From contig NZ_MAGO01000004.1 of assembly GCF_001687335.1 (NCBI RefSeq), positions 81,001 to 145,000 of the forward strand: a stretch of DNA of 64,000 nucleotides, read 5' to 3'. Below the pieces are notes generated by a model. It did not search any database and was not told the DNA's origin. It saw only the letters and a list, made by a program, of their open reading frames with translations. The position numbers were made by a program, and so were the translations under genes. Positions 56,246 to 64,000 of the stretch are shown here, piece by piece. Source of the DNA: Dissulfuribacter thermophilus. Its GTDB lineage: Bacteria; Desulfobacterota; Dissulfuribacteria; Dissulfuribacterales; Dissulfuribacteraceae. How positions within the stretch are numbered: the stretch's first letter is position 1; the number at the start of each line of letters is the position of its first letter.

Positions 56246-57531
56246 TGGCTGCCCCGAACATTTCTAATGGCTTTCTCAAGTTGTTGAGCAGGTGTAAGCG
56301 TTCTCAAGTCAGGAATGAGATATGCGAAATCCTTAAACGAAGCATTAATGAACCATATGTCCTCTCCGTTGTTGGCAAGGCTACATAGCTCTCTCCAGTA
56401 GTTATTAACTTCTGACTTAATAGAATCCTCTGCCATGAAATCTGCCACAATCAGGCGGAGTCTAGGATTGGTTGTTACAGCTGCGAGAATAGGCTCAGAT
56501 AAATGATCATCATTAAAGCCGAATCCCACTACAATGAAGCATGTATTAGGCTCTCGCAGACTAGCCAGATATTGAGATATGAGTTCAAGATGTGGTTGGA
56601 TATATGATTGTTGATATTTTCCTTTCGCTGGGTAAATCAGACAAGCTTCTGCTGGTGTTGGTCCATCTTTTTCTTCAATCCTACCGTCGTTAGTTCGCGC
56701 CCAGTTGACAGACCCGTGGAGCTTTAAGAGGTGAAAAACACCCTCCAAATAATCGCCATGTTCTACTGTTGCTTGCGGGCGTCGGACGAAGTCATATCCA
56801 AAATAGCGAGGGTCAAATATGCGTGGTTTAGTGTAAGAGAAACCATCAGTTATGATAAGACTCTGCAATCCTGCAGCTCGCTCAAAACATAAATCGTAGT
56901 TGGTGGTGAACACTTTTAGGCGTGGATCTCGAACTCTGCGACGGGAAAGGCGGTGCAGAAAGGTGCAATGGGCTTTGAGTTTCTCATCCAGCCAAGCGCC
57001 TGTACTTTTGTCTTTCAGAAACTCACTACATTTCTTAAGAGTAAATTCCTTGCAGCGCTCAACAAAATCACTGACATTACTATCTTCGTCAATCTGAAGA
57101 TAGGCTTCACATTGAGACAATAACGCTTCGATATTATTCCCTTCTCGCTCCATATCAAATTTTACTTTTTCCATTATTTTTTTGGCATTCGCACTAGGAG
57201 TTCCGGTTTCATCCTCTATCGCGTATTTCCACAAATCTCTCATGGAAGGACCACCCACTTCTCCAAGCGAGGTTCCGCTTCCGGCCAATACTACCAAATT
57301 GGGCATCTGGAGAGAAGATAGAAGCATTTCATCAAGCACTTCCTTTGATTTTTTTGCTTTATCTTCTATCTTTTTCCTTTCCTCCTCATTGGAAATACTA
57401 CTTGTATTAGGCCGAATCTCTCGCCACTCAGTTTGAGAAGGAGCAAGGAATTTAAGGATACCTGCGGTTGATCCATCCACAAGTTCTTTAGGACCTTCCG
57501 GTACTATTGTGCTCCTTGGTACATCATTCAT
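56242..57531 (-). CDS. SIR2-like protein (SIR2-HerA defence pair)
   Basis: The 429-residue protein has a SIR2-type core: NLVVLAGSGTSLG (78-90) as nucleotide-binding loop, FTTNYD (208-213), the catalytic-His segment LHGSVNW (271-277) and FIVVGFGFNDDHL near 334-346. These proteins cut NAD+ when activated in antiphage systems. It overlaps hsdS upstream and HerA downstream by 4 nt each. Activity and trigger are inferred from family context only. Confidence 0.88.
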   Translation of the reverse strand: MNDVPRSTIVPEGPKELVDGSTAGILKFLAPSQTEWREIRPNTSSISNEEERKKIEDKAKKSKEVLDEMLLSSLQMPNLVVLAGSGTSLGEVGGPSMRDLWKYAIEDETGTPSANAKKIMEKVKFDMEREGNNIEALLSQCEAYLQIDEDSNVSDFVERCKEFTLKKCSEFLKDKSTGAWLDEKLKAHCTFLHRLSRRRVRDPRLKVFTTNYDLCFERAAGLQSLIITDGFSYTKPRIFDPRYFGYDFVRRPQATVEHGDYLEGVFHLLKLHGSVNWARTNDGRIEEKDGPTPAEACLIYPAKGKYQQSYIQPHLELISQYLASLREPNTCFIVVGFGFNDDHLSEPILAAVTTNPRLRLIVADFMAEDSIKSEVNNYWRELCSLANNGEDIWFINASFKDFAYLIPDLRTLTPAQQLEKAIRNVRGSQ

Positions 57532-58730
57532 ATTGTGATCTCCCCGTTCATGAGGCGTGGAAGAAGAAGGTCGCGGGCTTTAGCAAGTGCGAGTTGCTGC
57601 TTCTTTAGTGTGCGAATTTGTTGCAGTATCTGATATGTAATATCGTTAAATTCTTGCGCTACAGCCTTTGTAGGCACAACAATCTTTAGCTTACGAAAAC
57701 GGCCTTTATTGATTTCCTTATATGTAGTTCCACCTGCATGGGAGCGAATTTCTTCCACGCGCCATAATAAGTTGTAAAGAATATACATACGAAGCCACTC
57801 CTGATGAGGAACAATATTGATAAATCCCTGGTTAGTGCATACCTCCTTCTCCATCAGGGCAAAAAATCCGACTGATGCTCTGCTTGTCATTAAGATTGTA
57901 TCCGGCGGAACAAGCCGCGCCGAAGACGATCTGAGCCCCGCCTCAGTGATCTTGTTTTCAGAGTCAATTAACGCTAGACAATCATTTCTTGTGACATCTG
58001 TAGGTGTTACCCAAGTAATATCACCTCCCTCCCAAAATGCTGGGTTCTTTGTCGATGGTGTACCACCTCCGATAGTATCACAAACCTCACTTATCGTTTT
58101 CTTTTCCCAGCCTTCTGGGAGGCCGTCTTTGATTTTGACGTATTCGTGGCCGGGAAATCGGAAGTGGACGAACCACTCCTTGTACAAGAGCCGCGCCGCC
58201 TGCTCCAGCAACTGAATCCGCCGCCGGTTGTTCTCGATAAGGTCGTCATAGGCAGAAAGTATAGAGGCGATGCGAACTTGTAGTGATATATCTCTGAACA
58301 CCTTGACTCTGACATTTCGAAGAATCGTCTGAGTGAGAAGGGGCTGGGCCGCACCACCGGCATAGCTCCTCAATGATGAAGACAGAAGACGGTAGTACAT
58401 ATACCGAAGGTCACAGCCTTCCTTGCTCCTTGCAACGATGGTGTTATCCGAAGCCCAGAATCTGCCCCTACAAATTTCAACGGATCCACAGTATGCGCCT
58501 ACTCTACCGATGATAATAGCGTTCTCGTGGTTGAATGAGTGTGAGCGACCAATAGGACCATTTGATCCATACACAACAAATTCTCCGTTATCAGCTCGTT
58601 TTGGAGCCTTCCCATTGAAAAAATCGAGCAGTTCCCCAAGGGGGGTGAGTTGCGGACGGATTTTCCCAACACCTGTTTGCAACTTCCGGTTTCCGCAGCC
58701 TCTTTTAGTCTTTTCCTTCAAACCTCTCAC
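57528..58730 (-). CDS. hsdS: type I restriction-modification specificity subunit
   Basis: The 400-residue protein has two target-recognition domains joined by conserved helices. TRD1 runs to about 140, then the linker LLYKEWFVHFRFPGHE near 188-203. TRD2 begins GLPEGWEKKTISEVCDTIGGGTP and ends near 365. The tail ARDLLLPRLMNGEITI matches the decayed hsdS end in the chimeric fragment. It gives the HsdM/HsdR complex its DNA target. It overlaps SIR2 downstream and the AlbA_2-like gene upstream, each by 4 nt. Confidence 0.92.
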   Translation of the reverse strand: MRGLKEKTKRGCGNRKLQTGVGKIRPQLTPLGELLDFFNGKAPKRADNGEFVVYGSNGPIGRSHSFNHENAIIIGRVGAYCGSVEICRGRFWASDNTIVARSKEGCDLRYMYYRLLSSSLRSYAGGAAQPLLTQTILRNVRVKVFRDISLQVRIASILSAYDDLIENNRRRIQLLEQAARLLYKEWFVHFRFPGHEYVKIKDGLPEGWEKKTISEVCDTIGGGTPSTKNPAFWEGGDITWVTPTDVTRNDCLALIDSENKITEAGLRSSSARLVPPDTILMTSRASVGFFALMEKEVCTNQGFINIVPHQEWLRMYILYNLLWRVEEIRSHAGGTTYKEINKGRFRKLKIVVPTKAVAQEFNDITYQILQQIRTLKKQQLALAKARDLLLPRLMNGEITI

Positions 58731-60169
58731 TCTACCTCCCCCTTCCGGATTGCCCGCTTCCCCTTCTCCGTCAACCTGTACTTCTGGAGCCGGCTACTTG
58801 GCTTCTCAGGGATGGTCATCTCGATATATCCCTTCTCAAGGGCAGGGTGCAGATAGTTTTCCCTGAAGGTCGGCCGGTGCTTCAAATTCAACCGTTTTCT
58901 CAACTCCCCGGATGAAAGCGGGCCGTCAACCAGTGCGCTCAAAAGCCTGATGACTGGGTCGGTTGACTGGGTCGGTGACTGGGTCGGCGATCCAGTCTGG
59001 AACTCTAGCTGTTCCTCAACCACAATCTTCTTAGCCAGGGGGAATATGAAACGCACCCGCAGGCCCAGTTCAACTATAGAAGGCTCGGGAAAGCCACTTT
59101 CCTTAGTTTCGCGGAAGATTCGCGGCACGCCGCTTCCCCATTGCTCGATCAGTCTCAATTCCCGGAAGACTCTCGCGATCACCGGGTTGCGGATCTTGGA
59201 TACGCCCTGCTTCATATCCTCAACTGTGATACCTGGTGGTAGGATACCCGGATTCTCAACTTCTATTCGGTCGTCGAAAAAGGCTACGCGGACAGGACCT
59301 CCCCGTTGGGACCAGTCTGCATGCACAAGAGCATTTATCACCGCCTCGCGTAAGGGCTCGAGCGGAATGCTCCAAACGTCCCGGCGTCGCACCTCCGAGA
59401 AATCTGCCCCGCGCATAGCGTGTTTCTTCAAAAATAGCATGATGCTATCCACGGATTGAGGAAGCGGTTCATCAATCTCGATGTGGTCGAATATCCGGGC
59501 CTTGTCAGTGCCGATAAAGCGGCCGCACTGAACCCAGCAGTCAGGAAAATGAAAGGTGCGGTTATGGCCGAAAAGCAGCATTCCTCCCTTGGATGGAACG
59601 GTCTTCCCCTGGTCTCTTACAAGCAATTTTAGTGTGAGTAACGCCTGTTCGTTGAGTTCGCGTTCCCCGAAAAATGCGCGCTGTGCTGCGTCGAGGTCGA
59701 GGTCGTCGATGGAAAGGTCCGGCATGGGCATCTCGTCGAACGAGACACCTTCCACGGAGCGCCTGAGTTCAGCGATCAGTTCCCGGTCAGCCTGGCGGTT
59801 GGTAGAACCCAGACGAACGTACACGCCTTTTTCTGGTCCCTCGGATTTTAGCCAGTGAGGACGCAGGCTGCTCAGGAAGACCTCTACCAACAACAGCGTC
59901 TTGCCCTCGACGGTCGTTATTTCCACGTTCGGTACCAGTCGGGGCATGACGGCGTCGGCGATCAGGTTGCAAAGGCGCTCTTCTTCTTCCAACGGATCGG
60001 CAATGCCAACTGGCTTCCGAGTTTTATTATCCACGCCAATAAGAAGGACTCCGCCCGCGGTATTGGCGAAAGCGACAACGGTTTTAAGGATATTCCGGGG
60101 AGAGGAGACATCCCGCTTGAACTCCAGGGTCTTACCCTCGCTTTGCTTGAGCAGTCCGGAGATGGTCAT
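58727..60169 (-). CDS. AlbA_2/AAA_4-type putative regulator, copy 2
   Basis: The 480-residue protein has the AlbA_2 start LEFKRDVSSPRNILKTVVAFAN, AGGVLLIGVDN and HATPase_c_4-like LREAVINALVHADW, VENPGILPPGITVEDM and GSGVPRIF. A linker of SPTQ repeats (about residues 395-405) leads to a winged-helix end (RKRLNLKHRPTFRENYL). It lies between hsdM and hsdS with 4-nt overlaps. It resembles in layout the protein at 52042-53679 but is clearly a separate gene, so this operon has two. Confidence 0.85.
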   Translation of the reverse strand: MTISGLLKQSEGKTLEFKRDVSSPRNILKTVVAFANTAGGVLLIGVDNKTRKPVGIADPLEEEERLCNLIADAVMPRLVPNVEITTVEGKTLLLVEVFLSSLRPHWLKSEGPEKGVYVRLGSTNRQADRELIAELRRSVEGVSFDEMPMPDLSIDDLDLDAAQRAFFGERELNEQALLTLKLLVRDQGKTVPSKGGMLLFGHNRTFHFPDCWVQCGRFIGTDKARIFDHIEIDEPLPQSVDSIMLFLKKHAMRGADFSEVRRRDVWSIPLEPLREAVINALVHADWSQRGGPVRVAFFDDRIEVENPGILPPGITVEDMKQGVSKIRNPVIARVFRELRLIEQWGSGVPRIFRETKESGFPEPSIVELGLRVRFIFPLAKKIVVEEQLEFQTGSPTQSPTQSTDPVIRLLSALVDGPLSSGELRKRLNLKHRPTFRENYLHPALEKGYIEMTIPEKPSSRLQKYRLTEKGKRAIRKGEVE

Positions 60170-62280
60170 ATACCCAACTCCACGAAGTTCTTCCTGATCT
60201 TCTCGGCCAGTTGAATGGCCTCGGCGTTTAGCTCTTCCAGTTCCATGTGTATCTCCCGCAGGGCCTCCTCGAAATCGAAGTCTTCGTCCTCTTCTTCTGG
60301 GGCGACCCCGACATAGCGGCCCGGCGTGAGGCTCCAGTCGTTGGCCTCAATCTCGGCGATATCGACCAACTTGACCAGCCCCTCTACATCGCGGAGTTTT
60401 GCCTCAGGGAAGCGCTCTGTAAGCCAGTGGGCCTGTCTCCAGAAGTAACGGACCTGCTTGAGTTGCGCTACGGCTGCTTGCCGGGCCTCGTCAGCGGCCT
60501 TACGGGCACGGGCGACGTGTCTTTTTGACCAGGTGTCACTGGCATTAGCGTGGTATTCGTTCTCGCAGGTCTCGATCACCCGGCAGGCGAGCTTGTAAAG
60601 CAGATCCGCTTGTTTCACGAGATTTCGGCTCGTGTCGGCCAGGGAGGCGAGGCGGTTCACAGCCTTTCTGAGCGCGCCATTGGTATTTTTTTGCTTCTTC
60701 CAGGCGGCCTGTTCGTCGGCCAATGCCTTTTTGAAGGCTTCGACGTCTGCGGTGAAGGTGTCACTCGTCTTGTTCAGTTCGCTCAAGGTATCTGTGAGCG
60801 TCGTCTCATCAGGCAGGGTATCAAAAAAAGGCTTAATTGTATCAAGCAACGTGTCTATCGCGGCGCAAAACGCCGGCAATGGCTCCGTTATGTTTCCCTC
60901 GTCATCAATTTTTTTGAAACAACCCGAGGCTTCCTCCAACATGCGCGCGCAATAGTCATGCACAAGTTTGAGAAAGCGGTCCTTCTGGCCCCGATAGAGC
61001 CAAACAATAGCCAAGATGTTCTGTTGCTGTTCAGGGCTGAAGTCGTAGATCTTGCGGGTAACCTTACGGTAGATGTTCCGGGCGTCGATCATCAGCACCT
61101 TGTTGCGATGTTCTTTTGGTTTGGACCGGTTTAGGAACCACAACTCACACGGCACGGTGCGCGTGTAGAAAAAGTTGGAGCGGATGGCAATCATGATGTC
61201 CACAGCGCCAGTCTCGATGAGTTTCTGGCGGACCTTTGCCTCACCGCCTCCGGCGCTGGATGCTTGGGATGACATGACAAATCCGGCGCGGCCCTTTTCA
61301 TTTAGGTAACTGTAGAAGTAGCTGATCCAAATGTAGTTGCCATTAGTGACCTTGCCTTTTTTGTTCACCCCTGGCAGGCCAAACGGCAAACGCGGGTCGT
61401 TTTTTACTTTGTCAGCGTCGATTTCATCCACGTTGAACGGGGGGTTGGCCATCACGAAATCTGCCTTACCGAGAAGCTCATGGGGATCTTCGTAGTATGT
61501 GATAGCCTTCTGGATATCGCCCTCAAGGCCATGAACAGCAAGGTTCATCTTAGCGAGCCGGATGGTAGTCGCGTTTTTCTCAAGACCGAAAAACGTAAGT
61601 TTATTCGCCGGGTTCTGATGCAATCGCTCGACGAAGCGGGCGCTTTGGACGAACATGCCGCCTGAGCCACAAGCCGGATCGAATACTATGCCGCGTTCTG
61701 GTTCAATAACATTGGCGATCAGCGAGACCAGCGAGACTGGCGTGAAAAATTCACCTCCATCGTGAGCCTTCTGGTCGGCGAACTGGGTAAGGAAGTATTC
61801 GTAGATACGGCCAAAGACGTCGCCAGATACTTTCTTTAGTTCGTCAGGATTGAGCGTGCGTAGGAGTTGCCCGAGTACATCATTATCCAGTTCCTGGTAT
61901 TCGCTCTTGGGCAAGACACCGCGTAAGCTTTCGTAATCGGCCTCGATAGACTCCATGGCTTCAATGATGGCCTTGGCGCGGTCTTCAGTGTCTGGCAGGG
62001 AAACCAGATAGTCAAATTGGGCCTTGGGTTGTAGATAGATGGCACTCTTTTGAGAAAAATCCTCCTTGGTAAGTGGCCGAGTTTTGCCACAGCGCTTTGG
62101 TAGGTTGGCTTCGATCTCATCTTTGACGGCAAGATAACGGCTGTAGGCGTGGCGCAGGAAGATAAGGCCCATCACAGGCAAGAAATATTCATTGCTAGCG
62201 TAAGTAGAGTTCGCCCGCAACGTGTCCGCCGCGTTCCAAAGCCGCTTTTCAATAGCTTCGATATGTTCAAGTTGGGCCAT
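60166..62280 (-). CDS. hsdM: type I restriction-modification methyltransferase subunit
   Basis: The 704-residue protein starts with the N-terminal HsdM helices (EAIEKRLWNAADTLRANS). The N6-adenine methylase core has DPACGSGGMF for AdoMet and ANPPFN as catalytic motif. The long C-terminal coiled part exceeds usual HsdM lengths by about 150-200 residues. It methylates the target in complex with HsdS. It is the first gene of the operon; the ATG has AAGGA 4 bases upstream. Confidence 0.93.
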   Translation of the reverse strand: MAQLEHIEAIEKRLWNAADTLRANSTYASNEYFLPVMGLIFLRHAYSRYLAVKDEIEANLPKRCGKTRPLTKEDFSQKSAIYLQPKAQFDYLVSLPDTEDRAKAIIEAMESIEADYESLRGVLPKSEYQELDNDVLGQLLRTLNPDELKKVSGDVFGRIYEYFLTQFADQKAHDGGEFFTPVSLVSLIANVIEPERGIVFDPACGSGGMFVQSARFVERLHQNPANKLTFFGLEKNATTIRLAKMNLAVHGLEGDIQKAITYYEDPHELLGKADFVMANPPFNVDEIDADKVKNDPRLPFGLPGVNKKGKVTNGNYIWISYFYSYLNEKGRAGFVMSSQASSAGGGEAKVRQKLIETGAVDIMIAIRSNFFYTRTVPCELWFLNRSKPKEHRNKVLMIDARNIYRKVTRKIYDFSPEQQQNILAIVWLYRGQKDRFLKLVHDYCARMLEEASGCFKKIDDEGNITEPLPAFCAAIDTLLDTIKPFFDTLPDETTLTDTLSELNKTSDTFTADVEAFKKALADEQAAWKKQKNTNGALRKAVNRLASLADTSRNLVKQADLLYKLACRVIETCENEYHANASDTWSKRHVARARKAADEARQAAVAQLKQVRYFWRQAHWLTERFPEAKLRDVEGLVKLVDIAEIEANDWSLTPGRYVGVAPEEEDEDFDFEEALREIHMELEELNAEAIQLAEKIRKNFVELGI

Positions 62281-62900
62281 TTTTCCTTATACCACCGACA
62301 ATATGGACCTTATTAAACATCCTGCGCAATGGACTGGAAAGGCCTTTTTGAAAATCCAGTGATTGACCGATTCTCTTCAGATACCCAGGTGTTTTGCGCC
62401 ATTGACCACCTCAACCCATTGTGTTTGGGTATTCATAATGTAAGTCCGCCTATGCAGGTACGACCAGATACTCCAAAGTCAGGAAAAGTCATATAGAGTA
62501 TACGCAACACTGCCTGTCGATCAAGTTTAAATACAGGGAAGAACTTTTTCTTGTGGATCTGTATCAGCGGCACTTAGGAAGGCGATGTGTTCTTCCTGAA
62601 ACCTTTATACTTCCCCTATATGAACAAAACCGGGGGAAAAAAGAACTGGTTCAGGACGTATTTGGGAGGTATTCAGGTAAAGATGAACCGTGAAAAAGCA
62701 CAGTAACTGCAGGTTGATATGACTGCGAAGAGCCCTAGGCATAACCGAAGCAGATAACCTTGGCCACATGAGGAACGAAGCATAAGGAAAATTTGGGCCG
62801 ATATCTAGCCGTTAGGTGCCTATAAGCAACCAAGAATAGGGTGGAATATACCTAACAATCAAGAGACGCGGTGTGAAATATGCGGAATAGAGAAAAAAGA
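62281..62900. other. intergenic region between hsdM and tRNA-Asn
   Basis: No certain gene is present in these 620 bases. A plus-strand frame (62329-62496, 55 codons) has no ribosome site. A second, overlapping plus-strand frame, open until the TGA at 62691-62693, reads protein-like (with ELFLVDLYQRHLGRR). Together they may be a frameshifted gene remnant. No attachment site or terminator was seen. Confidence 0.35.
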
Positions 62901-62976
62901 TGGCTCCCCGGGACGGACTCGAACCGCCAACCTAGTGGTTAACAGCCACCCGCTCTGCCGATTGAGCTACCGGGGA
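62901..62976 (-). tRNA. tRNA-Asn (anticodon GTT)
   Basis: The reverse strand folds into a full cloverleaf. The acceptor TCCCCGG pairs with CCGGGGA, the discriminator is G, and CCA is encoded. The D-arm contains AGCTCAATCGGCAGAGC, the anticodon stem loop reads CTGTTAA, and the T-loop contains GGTTCGAGTCC. It lies downstream of 5S rRNA in the same direction, separated by a terminator. Confidence 0.95.
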
Positions 62977-63040
62977 GCAGTTCGTTGTGCGTTACTTTAG
63001 CAAGTAGCGCGGATTAAGTCAATAGCTGACGTAAGACCGA

Positions 63041-63075
63041 AAAAAAGCCCCTGACGAGGCAGGGGCTAAAAATAA
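63041..63075 (-). terminator. rRNA operon terminator
   Basis: On the minus strand AGCCCCTG pairs with CAGGGGCT (63046-63067) and is followed by a run of T residues (63041-63046). It lies directly after 5S rRNA. Confidence 0.85.
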
Positions 63076-63076
63076 T

Positions 63077-63193
<117 letters not shown>

Positions 63194-63294
63194 AATTGTG
63201 TTCAATACCATATTCAAAAACTTATAAATAAATATGGGTTATCTTCTGCGTTTAATACCGATTGCGTCCATTCCTGGAAAGACCAGTATAAAAA

Positions 63295-64000
<706 letters not shown>

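Noticed and set aside
60550..61134. 194-codon plus-strand frame opposite hsdM
   Set aside because: Antisense to the clear methylase frame with no family signature.

Overview
The window looks like chromosome from a Gram-negative, deltaproteobacterium-like (Desulfobacterota) organism. This is judged from lipid A/O-antigen genes, an outer-membrane export pair (wza/wzc), an archaeal-type PEP carboxylase, a YeeE/YedE sulfur transporter and a RAYT transposase. It is a reading of gene content only; no database search was possible. Base composition drops sharply (AT-rich) between about 19 and 29.7 kb, which suggests that block was acquired.

Layout. 1-9.3 kb: lipid A/LPS-type genes (PAP2 phosphatase fragment, GT39 transferase, asparagine synthase, glycosyltransferases, O-antigen ligase, MsbA). 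9.3-10.8 kb: a RAYT element with inverted ends. 11-13.6 kb: gap and archaeal-type PEP carboxylase. 14-17.4 kb: initiating sugar-phosphate transferase, a small membrane protein, galU and an RfaH-like antiterminator. 17.4-17.9 kb: a leader with a promoter and an ops-like element, just before the O-antigen block. 17.9-29.7 kb: gmd, wzx, glycosyltransferases, polymerase, WcaF- and WcaI-like genes, interrupted by two defective copies of one IS5-like element. 28.5-37.8 kb: nucleotidyltransferase-like protein, VanZ, an ABC-2 exporter, a YeeE transporter, then a lasso peptide cluster. 37.9-46.3 kb: a secreted repeat protein, outer-membrane barrel, Wza, Wzc, CpsB-type phosphatase and a polymerase/ligase with TPRs. 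46.3-48.2 kb: a three-gene opposite-strand unit. 48.6-62.3 kb: a defence operon. 62.9-64 kb: tRNA-Asn, 5S and the 3' part of 23S rRNA.

The most notable content is the lasso peptide locus. A PqqD-like B1, a B2 protease, a lasso cyclase and an HprK-like kinase (frameshifted) accompany two precursor genes. The second precursor has only 52 codons. Both leaders carry YxxPx(L/M)xxLG and end LTx before a Gly. Both predicted cores put Asp at position 9 and share T8-D9-x-A11-F12 and a later TF(S/T). The first core is 30 residues with seven histidines.

The defence locus is a type I restriction-modification operon (hsdM, hsdS, hsdR) that also carries two different AlbA_2/AAA_4-type proteins, a SIR2-HerA pair and a chimeric pseudogene. 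The chimera fuses a duplicated hsdR 5' end to an hsdS 3' end. From hsdM to the chimera every junction is a 4-nt start/stop overlap. Five copies of a TGGTCGATA-like 9-mer sit just upstream of hsdR.
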